From: Candidatus Yonathbacteria bacterium RIFCSPHIGHO2_02_FULL_44_14
GTDB taxonomy: Bacteria > Patescibacteriota > Minisyncoccia > Phycocordibacterales > UBA1550
Assembly: GCA_001823535.1 (NCBI GenBank)
Contig: MHUT01000018.1
Location: 1 to 35,606, forward strand
DNA length: 35,606 bases
Reading direction: 5' to 3'
This document shows, piece by piece, positions 13,338 through 21,234 of the stretch. A model generated the notes under the pieces. The model was not told the origin of the DNA, did not search any database, and saw only the letters and a program-made list of their open reading frames with translations. How positions within the stretch are numbered: position 1 is the first letter of the stretch; the number at the start of each line of letters is the position of its first letter. Made by a program: the position numbers and the translations under genes.

Positions 13338-14744
13338 TTATCCAATAAAGGTGAGCGCTTTACCCTTCTGACCTGCGCGGCCAGTACGACCGATGCGATG
13401 TACGTAGTCATCGTAGGTTTCAGGAATATCAAAGTTAATCACGTGGGACACTCCAGCAATGTCGAGTCCACGCGCCGCAACGTCTGTTGCCACGAGAATC
13501 TGAGCCATACCCTTTTTGAACGTATCAAGTGCGCGCTGACGCTGTCCCTGATTCTTGTCTCCGTGAATTGATTGCGCTTTGAAGCCTTTCTTCCCGAGAG
13601 CAACTGCGAGCTTTTCTACGCCGTGCTTGGTTCGTCCAAAGATGAGAACTTTTTTAAATTCTGGCTGAATCAAAAGATCATGAAGCACTTCGAGCTTGTC
13701 CTCCCCTGCTTTAATCTTTACCACATCTTGCTCAACATTCTTTGAAGTGTCTTGTGTTTTCACAGAAACCATCACTGGCTCCTTGAGGAAATCTTTAATA
13801 AGCACTGCGATTTCTGGAGAGAGCGTTGCTGAGAAAAAGAGAGTGTGTCGTTCCTTTGGCATAAGCGCAAGCATGTAACGCATGTCATTAATAAATCCCA
13901 TATCTAGCATTCTGTCCGCTTCGTCTAGTACTACTGATTTGAATTCAGCAAGGTTGATACACTTGCGCTCAATGAGGTCCTTGATACGACCTGGTGTACC
14001 AATAATGAAATTATGTTGGTAACGAAGGTCAGAGATCTGGCGTCCAATAGCCGCACCACCTACACAGCACACCGAAAAGATTTTGAATCCTTTTACAAAA
14101 CCCTTGAGTTCCATCTCTATCTGCTGAGCAAGTTCGCGCGTTGGCGCCATTACAATAACCTTCTCTTTTGGATTCTTGAGGACCTTGTCGATGAGTGGAA
14201 CAAGGAATGCTGCCGTTTTGCCAGTACCCGTGTTCGCAATACCCACAAGATCGTGTCCATGCAAAATGTGCGGGATTACGCGATCCTGAATCGGTGTTGG
14301 CGCTTCGTAGCCCTTACCGATAATGTTTGTCTTCAAGCGCTCGTCGATGATGAAATCCTTGAACAAATGTTCAGGGGTAAAAACCACCGCCTCTTCCGTA
14401 ATGACAGTTTTATTGATGAATTTTGAAATATCGATATGCTGACCTTTTCGTGGGCCGCGCTTGCCGCCTGAATTACCAAATTCACGTCTTGGACGCGAAC
14501 TAGATGAACCCCCACGCGATGTGTTAAAACTGCGACCAAGCGGCGGACGCGAAGAAAAAGGACGGGGACTTGATGGTCGTGGTCCTGAAAACGAGCTTGA
14601 GCCGGTTCTTGGTCGTGAGCTCGAAGATGAGCTTGCTGATGAAGTACGGGGACTTGAGCTCGAGCTCGAACTAGCAAATTCGCGTCTTGGACGCGAATTT
14701 GCAGATGAGCCAGCTCCCCTGCTAAATGATTTTTTTGGTTCCAT
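13338..14744 (-). CDS. DEAD-box RNA helicase (RhlE-like) with Ser/Arg-rich N-terminal tail
   Basis: This 468-aa ATP-dependent RNA helicase has all core motifs: Q motif (GYEAPTPIQ, 145-153), motif I ANTGTGKT (170-177), PTRELAQQ, GTPGRI, DEAD, SAT, ATDVAARGLDI and HRIGRTGRAG. Unusually, the low-complexity basic tail is at the N-terminus (residues 5-105, Ser/Arg/Pro-rich with SRPRREF at 17-23 and 83-89), and the protein ends just after motif VI and KALTFIG. Such tails bind RNA or drive condensation in other DEAD-box proteins. A consensus promoter lies about 150 nt upstream, so the mRNA has a long leader, as is common for autoregulated or cold-induced helicase genes (inference). Confidence 0.93.
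   Translation of the reverse strand: MEPKKSFSRGAGSSANSRPRREFASSSSSSSPRTSSASSSSSSRPRTGSSSFSGPRPSSPRPFSSRPPLGRSFNTSRGGSSSSRPRREFGNSGGKRGPRKGQHIDISKFINKTVITEEAVVFTPEHLFKDFIIDERLKTNIIGKGYEAPTPIQDRVIPHILHGHDLVGIANTGTGKTAAFLVPLIDKVLKNPKEKVIVMAPTRELAQQIEMELKGFVKGFKIFSVCCVGGAAIGRQISDLRYQHNFIIGTPGRIKDLIERKCINLAEFKSVVLDEADRMLDMGFINDMRYMLALMPKERHTLFFSATLSPEIAVLIKDFLKEPVMVSVKTQDTSKNVEQDVVKIKAGEDKLEVLHDLLIQPEFKKVLIFGRTKHGVEKLAVALGKKGFKAQSIHGDKNQGQRQRALDTFKKGMAQILVATDVAARGLDIAGVSHVINFDIPETYDDYVHRIGRTGRAGQKGKALTFIG
14480..14500 (+). repeat. Palindromic element core, copy 3 (in DEAD-box gene)
   Basis: 21 nt identical to 11131-11151 in rpsA, read on the plus strand. The GAATCAGTAG part is missing. It encodes SRPRREF (83-89) on the minus strand. 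Confidence 0.65.
14676..14700. repeat. Palindromic element core, copy 4 (in DEAD-box gene)
   Basis: AAATTCGCGTC-TTG-GACGCGAATTT: a perfect 11-bp inverted repeat with the same CGTC-TTG-GACG core as copies 2 and 3. It encodes the first SRPRREF (residues 17-23). Confidence 0.65.
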
Positions 14745-14895
14745 ATATTGTTCTAAAAGACCTGATTTTGCAGGCTTAAATTAATTCTTCGTTAATTTCT
14801 CTGAAGCCTCTGTGCGATACGAAGAATGTTCTTTTAGGACAGACCCTTTCAGGGCAAGGCCCTGGACAAAAACTCTATGAGATGAAGGTAAAACA
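14745..14895 (-). other. Long 5' leader of the DEAD-box helicase mRNA
   Basis: About 150 nt between the promoter and the helicase ATG. It contains several possible stems, for example CCCTTTCAGGG, GGGCAAGGCCC, and AGGCTT...AAGCCT spanning about 14772-14810. A structured leader fits post-transcriptional control, but no known riboswitch is recognised. Confidence 0.45.
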
Positions 14896-14924
14896 AGTAT
14901 ATACTACTTAGACCTTTTTGTCAA
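14896..14924 (-). promoter_or_regulatory. Consensus promoter of the DEAD-box gene
   Basis: Minus strand TTGACA (14919-14924), a 17-nt spacer, TATACT (14896-14901). It is the closest match to the sigma70 consensus in the window. Confidence 0.88.
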
Positions 14925-14931
14925 CAACAAA

Positions 14932-14984
14932 AAAGCCCAGAATCAGTTTACGTCCGAGACGTGAATCTGCTGATTCTGGGCTTT
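14932..14984 (-). terminator. Terminator built around a palindromic element
   Basis: Outer 15-bp stem AAAGCCCAGAATCAG / CTGATTCTGGGCTTT directly at the stop codon of the gene at 14984-15364, followed on the minus strand by TTTTGTTG. Its 23-nt loop contains most of copy 5 of the palindromic element. Confidence 0.85.
14946..14976 (-). repeat. Dispersed palindromic element, copy 5 (in terminator)
   Basis: Read on the minus strand it matches the rpsA copy at 27 of 31 positions (GAATCAGCAGATTC, then CGTC-TCG-GACG). It lies in a non-coding terminator, whereas the other copies lie in genes. Confidence 0.75.
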
Positions 14985-15364
14985 CAATCTTTTTCAAACG
15001 GCAGAATTACTGCATTTTTTGGTTCTAATGTTTCCAATAATTCCTTTGTACTGTGGCATACTTTTACCATCTGGTTTACCGCGAAAACAAACCCGTCGTC
15101 TGCATAAAATTGTCTCCACATCATTTTTTGCAGACGAACCATCGCATCGATTGGATTCTTTGCGCGCCTTCTTTCCATATCAATACGCCACTGGAGCTGG
15201 CGCAACTCCTGTTGACGCTCTGGATTTGCGCTTAAAATAACTTTTTCGATTTCCGCCTCTCTCTCTGCCTCAAAGCGCTCTGGGTCAGTTTTTGCGAGAT
15301 GTGCTCTGTAGTCAAACAATTCATTCGGAGTGAAATAGTCACTATCATTACTCGCGGTAATCAT
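14984..15364 (-). CDS. DUF3135-like small protein
   Basis: The 126-aa product is soluble and charged. The segment LAKTDPERFEAEREAEIEKV, then QLQWRIDMERRRAKNPIDAM and VRLQKMMW, resembles DUF3135, a small family of unknown function known mostly from Proteobacteria. The family match is from memory of its pattern (xDPExFExxR ... LQxxIDxxRxxAKNPxxA). A strong AAAGGAGAG precedes the ATG. The gene stands alone between two hairpin terminators. Confidence 0.65.
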   Translation of the reverse strand: MITASNDSDYFTPNELFDYRAHLAKTDPERFEAEREAEIEKVILSANPERQQELRQLQWRIDMERRRAKNPIDAMVRLQKMMWRQFYADDGFVFAVNQMVKVCHSTKELLETLEPKNAVILPFEKD

Positions 15365-15432
15365 GATGCTCTCCTTTTAAAAGAATTAACCTTACACAAT
15401 ACTACGCCTGTGCTAAGGGGTTGTCAAACAAA

Positions 15433-15463
15433 AACCGCGAGCGAAGTTACTTCGCTCGCGGTT
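15433..15463 (-). terminator. Terminator of the unknown 284-aa protein gene
   Basis: 15-bp perfect stem AACCGCGAGCGAAGT / ACTTCGCTCGCGGTT with a single-base spacer, so it is nearly a loopless palindrome. Confidence 0.8.
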
Positions 15464-15489
15464 AAAACTACATATAATAGATCATATTT

Positions 15490-16344
15490 TTAGGACTGCG
15501 CGCGAAGCCCACCCCGCACCATTTGCCAAACGTTTGCTATTCCCACAAGGAGATTGAATTGCTGGGCTACCGTATCAACATTGTGACTCAAAAGCGAATA
15601 TCCTCTGTCGCCAAAATCCTTAGGCTCTGTTCCCATGCAGGCGCAATTTCCGCGGGTGTTCAAATGCAACACACCATACTCACGTAAACGTATCACAAAG
15701 TCACCATGCCACGCTCTGTTTCGGAATTTTTCATCTGCATATGGCATGAAGAAATGCTCCTTCATTGATTCCATCGCACCGTCAAGATCAACCCCTTTTC
15801 CAAGACTCTCAAGATACTTCCGAGCAACTGGAGACAGTGAAAGTCCAAGCCCCGCCCCATGAAACTGTCCAGGCTCTCGTGCCACAATAGTTTCGAGCAC
15901 AAACAACTGCGAACCAGCAGGCTTCGTGTCTAGGACCGGAGAGCTCTCTTGTTCCGCTACATCTTTTTTTCCTTCATCTGCATCGTGCAATATATGTTGC
16001 AGAATAAACAAAATACTAGAAAGCGTATGACCAAGGTCTCTCATCCCAACTATCTGATTTTCATCATCGGGGTTTTCAAGAAATGCCGGTACTTCGATAA
16101 CCGCCGAGCGCCCAAGTGTCTTTGAAAAACGCGCGCAACCATGTTGCCCAAATGATCCACCCAAGACAGAAGGCGGAACATATGCTTGACCCTGATCCGA
16201 AGCATACTGTGTTTCTTTCCCGGTAAGATTGACAAATTGAACCCAATACATAAAGGGTATCAAAATTTGAAAATGCGTACCGTTATAACCAAAATGATAA
16301 ACCTCTGGCAGCTTTTTGCCCATTACTACTGAATGGAATGTCAT
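15490..16344 (-). CDS. Unknown 284-aa soluble protein
   Basis: I do not recognise a family. There is no signal peptide or membrane helix. It has a Cys pair in NCACMG near residue 235, a GFG/GSFGQHGCARFSK segment near 65-77 and several aromatic/His-rich stretches. AAGGAGAG lies 7 nt before the ATG, one of the best ribosome-binding sites in the window, so it is probably translated well. It stands alone between two palindromic terminators (15433-15463 and 16409-16462), as an independent unit. It could be recently acquired, but nothing in the sequence proves this. Confidence 0.75.
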   Translation of the reverse strand: MTFHSVVMGKKLPEVYHFGYNGTHFQILIPFMYWVQFVNLTGKETQYASDQGQAYVPPSVLGGSFGQHGCARFSKTLGRSAVIEVPAFLENPDDENQIVGMRDLGHTLSSILFILQHILHDADEGKKDVAEQESSPVLDTKPAGSQLFVLETIVAREPGQFHGAGLGLSLSPVARKYLESLGKGVDLDGAMESMKEHFFMPYADEKFRNRAWHGDFVIRLREYGVLHLNTRGNCACMGTEPKDFGDRGYSLLSHNVDTVAQQFNLLVGIANVWQMVRGGLRAQS

Positions 16345-16408
16345 GGTACCTCTCCTTAATTAATGTCCTCTTTGAGACTACCTAAAAGCCTCTAGAAACA
16401 CAAGGGGT

Positions 16409-16462
16409 ACTCACACCATCACGTAAAAGAAGTCATGACTTCTTTTACGTGATGGTGTGAGT
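16409..16462 (-). terminator. Terminator of the ABC-F gene, 54-bp perfect loopless palindrome
   Basis: Two 27-nt arms that are exact reverse complements with no spacer (centre AGTCA|TGACT), followed by T-rich sequence on the plus side. It lies between the ABC-F gene stop and the promoter region of the 284-aa gene. Confidence 0.8.
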
Positions 16463-16478
16463 TTTAATTTCAAGATAT

Positions 16479-17951
16479 CTACTTCCCCAGATCCAGCACT
16501 TCATCGATACGAATTTGCTTTACAAATTCAGGAACGTGGGAAACGAGAATCATTGCGCCTTCGTATTGATCGAGCGCTTTTGCAATGATGGGCAAATGAC
16601 GGAAGTTGATGTGGTTAGTCGGCTCGTCCAAAATGAGAAGGCCTGGTTTCTCTAGCACAAGCTGTGCAAATGCCACAAGACCTTTCTGTCCCTCTGAAAG
16701 ACTCCCAATCTTTGTATAAATAACGTCAGAGGTGATAAGGAAGCTCGCCGCAACCGCGCGCATGCGTTCCTCATCAAGTTTGCCGTCTACCGCCTGCGCT
16801 GCGCGCGCAAGCGACTGATACACCGTGTCATTAAAGTCGAGTGTAGAAAAATCCTGACGGTAGTAACCAATACGCACACCCTCGGCAATCTTTGCGCCTT
16901 TTGCTTTTCCCGTTGCGATAGACTCAAGGAGTGTGGACTTTCCGATACCGTTCGGTCCAGATAGAAGAAGGTGAAACTTTTTCTTGAGTGAAAGTTTTGT
17001 TTCGCGCTCTACAGGTTTATGGTTTTTCAAAACAGAGAACGATGTAATCTTCAAAAGCTCCCCGGGAAGCTCAGGTTGTGAAGGAATGGTGAACGCGCGA
17101 ATGGTTTTGTCTTCCTTGCGAATATCTACTTTCGCTTCTTCCATCTCCTCAGCTTTTTCACGCATACGCTTTGCGACCATACGCATCTGCCCTCCTTTCA
17201 TCGCAAAGAAGTTTGCTTTGTCTTTGTTCGCCTGAATTTCTTTTGCAAGCTGAGCATTTTTCATGTTTTCCTTTTCAATCTGCGCCGTAATCTGCTTTAC
17301 CACCGCGAAATAGTCACCGACATAGTTTTCAATCTTACGCGTATAAATATTCAAATAAAGAACTCCTTCAGTAAATGAGTTGAGGAACTCCGCATCGTGA
17401 GAAATAACGATAACAGTCTTTTTGTATTCTTTTAGGAAATCAGTAAGGTGCGCGATGCCTGCCTTGTCGAGGTTGTTGGTAGGCTCATCAAGAAGAAGAA
17501 CATCTGGATCCTGAATGAGCGCTGAAGCAAGGAGGAGGCGCGCCTGCTGACCACCAGAAAAAGACTTGATGATGCGATCGTGCATTTTCTCGTGACCTTT
17601 CAGGTTTACCACTTCGAGCACATCGTCGATTTTCGGATCGAGGTCGTAGATTTTCTTTGGAAAACATTTCTCAAAAAATTCACGCACTGTGAGCTCGAGT
17701 TGATCACGAGGAACAACTTGCTTGGAAATAGCAATGGATACACCTTTTCCAATGTGGATATCTCCATCCTCGGGTTTGTTCGCACCCGTAATGAGCGCGA
17801 AGAGTGATGACTTGCCAGCACCGTTTTGCCCCATAAGTGTAAGCTTTGCGCCACGACGCACAGTAAAAGACACATCGTCCAAGATGGGTTTATTGTGCCC
17901 GTATTCAAACGATACATTTTCAAATCGTACGATAACTTCTCCTTGAGCCAT
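16479..17951 (-). CDS. ABC-F family ATPase (translation-associated)
   Basis: The 490-aa product has two ABC ATPase domains and no membrane segments, the hallmark of ABC-F proteins (Uup, EttA, antibiotic-resistance ABC-Fs) that act on the ribosome. Domain 1 has Walker A GQNGAGKS (41-48), signature SGGQQ and LLLDEPTNNLD. The linker is rich in Lys/Glu/Met (ENMKNAQLAKEIQANKDKAN). Domain 2 has GPNGIGKS, signature LSEGQKG (Glu for the second Gly) and LLILDEPTNH. GGAGGA precedes the ATG. The subgroup cannot be told by eye. Confidence 0.92.
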   Translation of the reverse strand: MAQGEVIVRFENVSFEYGHNKPILDDVSFTVRRGAKLTLMGQNGAGKSSLFALITGANKPEDGDIHIGKGVSIAISKQVVPRDQLELTVREFFEKCFPKKIYDLDPKIDDVLEVVNLKGHEKMHDRIIKSFSGGQQARLLLASALIQDPDVLLLDEPTNNLDKAGIAHLTDFLKEYKKTVIVISHDAEFLNSFTEGVLYLNIYTRKIENYVGDYFAVVKQITAQIEKENMKNAQLAKEIQANKDKANFFAMKGGQMRMVAKRMREKAEEMEEAKVDIRKEDKTIRAFTIPSQPELPGELLKITSFSVLKNHKPVERETKLSLKKKFHLLLSGPNGIGKSTLLESIATGKAKGAKIAEGVRIGYYRQDFSTLDFNDTVYQSLARAAQAVDGKLDEERMRAVAASFLITSDVIYTKIGSLSEGQKGLVAFAQLVLEKPGLLILDEPTNHINFRHLPIIAKALDQYEGAMILVSHVPEFVKQIRIDEVLDLGK

Positions 17952-17998
17952 TAGTCCTCCACCTTACCGCATTTTAGACAAAAAACAAAATAACACAC

Positions 17999-18027
17999 AA
18001 AAGAAGTGTTGTGAACACCTCTTCTCT
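17999..18027 (-). terminator. Terminator of the SDR gene
   Basis: AAAAGAAGTGTT / AACACCTCTTCT stem with one mismatch around GTG, located just before the stop of the SDR gene's downstream neighbour; moderate strength. Confidence 0.55.
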
Positions 18028-18048
18028 AATATCCGACAACCCACACAA

Positions 18049-18810
18049 TTACGCAGCGAGCCAACCGCCGTCTACATAAAGTGTCGCGCCGGTAACATAG
18101 CTTGCTTCTTCTGATACGAGAAAGACCACCGCCGCGGAGACCTCTTCGGGGCGACCCATACGTTTAAGTGGCACTCCCGCAAGCATTGCGTCCATAACCT
18201 CTTTCGGAAGTTGCGCCGCGCTTACCATTGGTGTATCAATAGCGCCTGGGCCAATTGCGTTTACGTTGATGCCAAGAGGAGCGAGCTCAACAGCGAGTGT
18301 TTCCGTCATTCCTATAATGCCACCTTTTGATGCGGTGTAGTGCGCGCCCCCTGCTATCCCGACTCCAACACCGCCCGAAGCAATAGAAGCAATGTTCACA
18401 ATGCGACCCCACTTATTTTTCGCCATCTCTTTTGCGGCGCGTTGCGCGCAGAAAAAGTATCCTTTCAAATTGATATCAATAGTTCTATCCCATTCTTCCT
18501 CAGTCATTTCTAAAAACGCCTTTGACTGATAGATGCCTGCGTTGTTTACCAAAATATCCAAGCGTCCGTATTTCGCAATGACTTGGTCAAACACATTATC
18601 CACATCTGCTTTGTTTGAAACATCCATCTTAAAACAGATCACATCTCCACCGTTTGCGCGCACTTCATCAGCAACAAGCTCGCACTCTGCAAGGTCAATA
18701 TCAGTAATGACAACCTTCGCCCCCTGCCCCGCAAGAGCGAGCGCGTGCGTCCTACCCATTCCCCTGCGCGCACCTGTCACGAGAGCAACTCTTCCTTGTA
18801 GATTAAACAT
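18049..18810 (-). CDS. Short-chain dehydrogenase/reductase (FabG-like)
   Basis: The 253-aa classical SDR oxidoreductase has nucleotide-binding TGARRGMG (12-19), NNAG (89-92), and catalytic Tyr158 and Lys162 in YTASK; the Ser is in NIASIASGG. The Asp at position 37 (VVITDID) favours NAD(H) over NADP(H). The C-terminal GATLYVDGGW is typical. The substrate is unknown: it resembles 3-oxoacyl-ACP reductase and related alcohol dehydrogenases, but no fatty-acid genes are nearby. It stands 28 nt downstream of the AlkD gene. Confidence 0.9.
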   Translation of the reverse strand: MFNLQGRVALVTGARRGMGRTHALALAGQGAKVVITDIDLAECELVADEVRANGGDVICFKMDVSNKADVDNVFDQVIAKYGRLDILVNNAGIYQSKAFLEMTEEEWDRTIDINLKGYFFCAQRAAKEMAKNKWGRIVNIASIASGGVGVGIAGGAHYTASKGGIIGMTETLAVELAPLGINVNAIGPGAIDTPMVSAAQLPKEVMDAMLAGVPLKRMGRPEEVSAAVVFLVSEEASYVTGATLYVDGGWLAA

Positions 18811-18837
18811 GATGATGTATAAATTAATTACTAATAT

Positions 18838-19566
18838 CTACATTGTACCAAATAAATACTTTTTGCGCTTTGGTTCAGGGAAACGCTCGATGGCGTAGCG
18901 GAGCATGGTGCGTGGCATTGTTTTATAGCGCGATTTCTCAAGTAAAAATGATTCGAGAGTTCCAAGGTCGCGTTTACCGACCTCACGTAGCATCCAACCG
19001 ACTGCCTTGTGAATGAGGTCATGCTTGTCAGCGATAAGACGCTCGGCAATATCAAGCGTCGGCACAAATTCTCCATGCTTGATGAAGTAAGAAGTGGCGA
19101 CGATTGAAGCGCGGCGTTCCCAGAGGTTTGAGGATGAAGAAAGTTTAGAGAAGAGGGTGCGCATCTTTTTGGGACAACTTACCATTTGCCTAAAAAGCTG
19201 CGCACCTAAAATCTTGTCCGCCGACAAGTCCACCAAGTCCCAATTATTTGCGCATTTCAAGTTCTTTATATAAAACTCAAAAACTTTTTTACGCAGAGTT
19301 GTATCCCCTTTTTGGTACTGTTCTACAAGAATGAGCAGCGCGACAAGACGCTCTTCATGTATCGGTGAATCAAGAAGCTTCTGAATATGAACAAAGGGAA
19401 GATTTTCATACTTTTTTGCGACAATACGAGACTGTGGCACCATTACCCCAAGAAAAATATCCCCTTCGCCGTATTGCCCCCTGCCTGCTTTAAAAAACCT
19501 CGAAAGGGCTTTCGCTTTTTCTTTTTTTGCCACCTTACGAAGGTCCTTTTTAAGTTTACTCAACAT
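18838..19566 (-). CDS. DNA alkylation repair protein, AlkD-like
   Basis: The 242-aa product is an all-helical HEAT-like repeat protein of the AlkD DNA glycosylase family, which removes positively charged alkylated bases such as 3- and 7-methylpurines. Recognisable family segments are AGRGQYGEGDIFLGVMVPQSR, ALLILVEQY, NNWDLVDLSADKIL (with Trp and Asp of the active cleft), WERRASIVATSYFI and KAVGWMLREVGKRD. The length is normal for the family. It starts 3 nt after the preceding membrane-protein gene and is probably co-transcribed with it. Confidence 0.92.
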   Translation of the reverse strand: MLSKLKKDLRKVAKKEKAKALSRFFKAGRGQYGEGDIFLGVMVPQSRIVAKKYENLPFVHIQKLLDSPIHEERLVALLILVEQYQKGDTTLRKKVFEFYIKNLKCANNWDLVDLSADKILGAQLFRQMVSCPKKMRTLFSKLSSSSNLWERRASIVATSYFIKHGEFVPTLDIAERLIADKHDLIHKAVGWMLREVGKRDLGTLESFLLEKSRYKTMPRTMLRYAIERFPEPKRKKYLFGTM

Positions 19567-19568
19567 AA

Positions 19569-20192
19569 TTAGTCACGCTTAAAATACAAGTACACCATGC
19601 CGGAGAGAATTGCCGCGAAGAAACACCATACTGACTCGTAAGACGCAGTATAAAAATAATACGCTATCGTCAAGGATAGTGTTGCGATAATCCCAAGCAT
19701 GTTTATTATTCTGTAACTAGAAAAAAGACAACTGATGCAGGTCGCTAGCACATACGATGCCACCAAAAGAACACCATATTTTATTGGTGCTGTGTACGCA
19801 ATACTCTCGTTCACGATTAACGAAGATATTGGGTGCGTCAAGATAAAATATAGGAGGTAAAGACCCGTAGCAGAGCCAATAAATTGGAATAAAAAGAGTA
19901 TTTTTTTACGATGGATATCAGGCTCCATAAACCCTATCGAAAACGGAATGAGTATCGGCCATAAAACATACGCAAAAATCACGAATGAGTAGGTTGCTAT
20001 CTGATTTAGAAATGGCAGACCATACTGAAATGACAACCAGACGGTACCCTCAATGATTTGCTGCACACCAAACAAAAGCGGTATTGCCGCAAAGGCGCGC
20101 TCTTTTTTTATATTTACTTTCTTGAGAGTTGCTACACCTGCCACTGACAAGGCTGTTCCTGCCACAAAACTTGCTGTTGCTGAAAAACACAT
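19569..20192 (-). CDS. DUF6629-like multi-pass membrane protein
   Basis: The 207-aa product begins with MCFSATASF, the hallmark of the DUF6629 family (integral membrane, function unknown). About six or seven hydrophobic segments span the protein. A TGA-TACACT box ends 9 nt before the ATG and there is no Shine-Dalgarno, so leaderless expression is possible. It is followed directly by the AlkD gene. Confidence 0.8.
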   Translation of the reverse strand: MCFSATASFVAGTALSVAGVATLKKVNIKKERAFAAIPLLFGVQQIIEGTVWLSFQYGLPFLNQIATYSFVIFAYVLWPILIPFSIGFMEPDIHRKKILFLFQFIGSATGLYLLYFILTHPISSLIVNESIAYTAPIKYGVLLVASYVLATCISCLFSSYRIINMLGIIATLSLTIAYYFYTASYESVWCFFAAILSGMVYLYFKRD

Positions 20193-20238
20193 AATAATAC
20201 TAGTGTATCATACGAGGAGACAAGAACCTTCTCAATAC

Positions 20239-20268
20239 AAAAAATACCGCACGAATGCGGTATTTTTT
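20239..20268 (-). terminator. Terminator of the 20288-22797 operon
   Basis: 13-bp perfect stem AAAAAATACCGCA / TGCGGTATTTTTT around CGAA, a stable tetraloop-type hairpin. Confidence 0.9.
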
Positions 20269-20287
20269 GAACGATCAGAAATTTACG

Positions 20288-21223
20288 TTATGCGCCACAA
20301 GCACCGCCGTCTTGTTGTTTCGACAAGGTAGCACGGGAAGCAATTTTTGCATATCCAGAGGCGCTTGAATAATCGATTCCGAGCATTTCTTCTGGAAACA
20401 CATCTTTCCACTCAACTCCCTTGTTCTGCATGTAAGTTGCGATAGTAAGATAGGTATCAGGGAACCAATAAGAATTGACCGTCAAAGCAGTCTTCCACAT
20501 ATCCTGTTCGCTCACGCCCTGCGACGCCATAAGCTCAAGGAGTCCCAGCATCGCCATGCCGTGATTACAATCAGGAAAATGTGTTGAGTTCCCGCAACAT
20601 GGACGGTATATACCTCTCGACACTTTATCCACGAGCGCCTGCTGTACGGCGGTCAACGCGAAGAAACTGTGCCTGCTGTAGTGATCCATAGAATTTCCTT
20701 TCGCAAGAGTCCACCCACCCGTTGATGCAAAGTTTCCAGCGCCACCGTATACCTTGTCTGTCATCTCACCCGAATCTAGGATAGGATTCTTGCTTGCAAG
20801 ACCGAGTGCCCAAAACAAATTCAGCAGATAGCCAGCATTGTCTTTTGTTATTGTAAGCTTGCCATCGCTTTGCCAGAGAAGTAGCGTTTCGTACTCTTTG
20901 GTAAATGCTCCTCTCTGCTCATACATCGCCTTAAACTTGTCGACATCAATCGCTCCAGCTTTGACAAGCCGTGAACCACGATTGCCCCATGCTACGGGCA
21001 AGACAACGCCTTTGGACGGCAAAACTTCCTCCTCCAACACGGATGCTTGCGCCTTCCCCACACCTTGCTCAGTGAGAACTGGGTCGCTTGACCCTGTCGA
21101 ATAGATTACCCCGGCAAGAATTATTGACGAGACAAGAATACTGAGAGGGAGCAAGTAGTTTTCTCTATTCTGTCCAATGCGCGTAGAATCTCCAGCTATT
21201 TTATCTTGTGTTTCGTTTTCCAT
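20288..21223 (-). CDS. Membrane-anchored extracytoplasmic protein with PCCGNSTHFPDCNHG motif
   Basis: The 311-aa product has one N-terminal membrane segment (about residues 25-44) and a large outside domain. Near residues 207-222 it has a cluster of three Cys and two His (PCCGNSTHFPDCNHGM), and further His earlier (MDHYSRHSFF). This looks like a metal or redox site, but I know no characterised family. It begins 11 nt after the beta-propeller/DUF1573 gene and ends at a terminator, so the two form an operon. The nearby copper ATPase, DUF302 and oxidase genes make a copper or redox role plausible; that is inference. Confidence 0.75.
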   Translation of the reverse strand: MENETQDKIAGDSTRIGQNRENYLLPLSILVSSIILAGVIYSTGSSDPVLTEQGVGKAQASVLEEEVLPSKGVVLPVAWGNRGSRLVKAGAIDVDKFKAMYEQRGAFTKEYETLLLWQSDGKLTITKDNAGYLLNLFWALGLASKNPILDSGEMTDKVYGGAGNFASTGGWTLAKGNSMDHYSRHSFFALTAVQQALVDKVSRGIYRPCCGNSTHFPDCNHGMAMLGLLELMASQGVSEQDMWKTALTVNSYWFPDTYLTIATYMQNKGVEWKDVFPEEMLGIDYSSASGYAKIASRATLSKQQDGGACGA

Positions 21224-21234
21224 AATTTTATTTC

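Noticed and set aside
14461-14784. Glu/Leu/Arg-rich plus-strand frame opposite the DEAD-box N-terminal tail
   Set aside because: A mirror of the low-complexity Ser/Arg codons on the other strand, without a ribosome-binding site.
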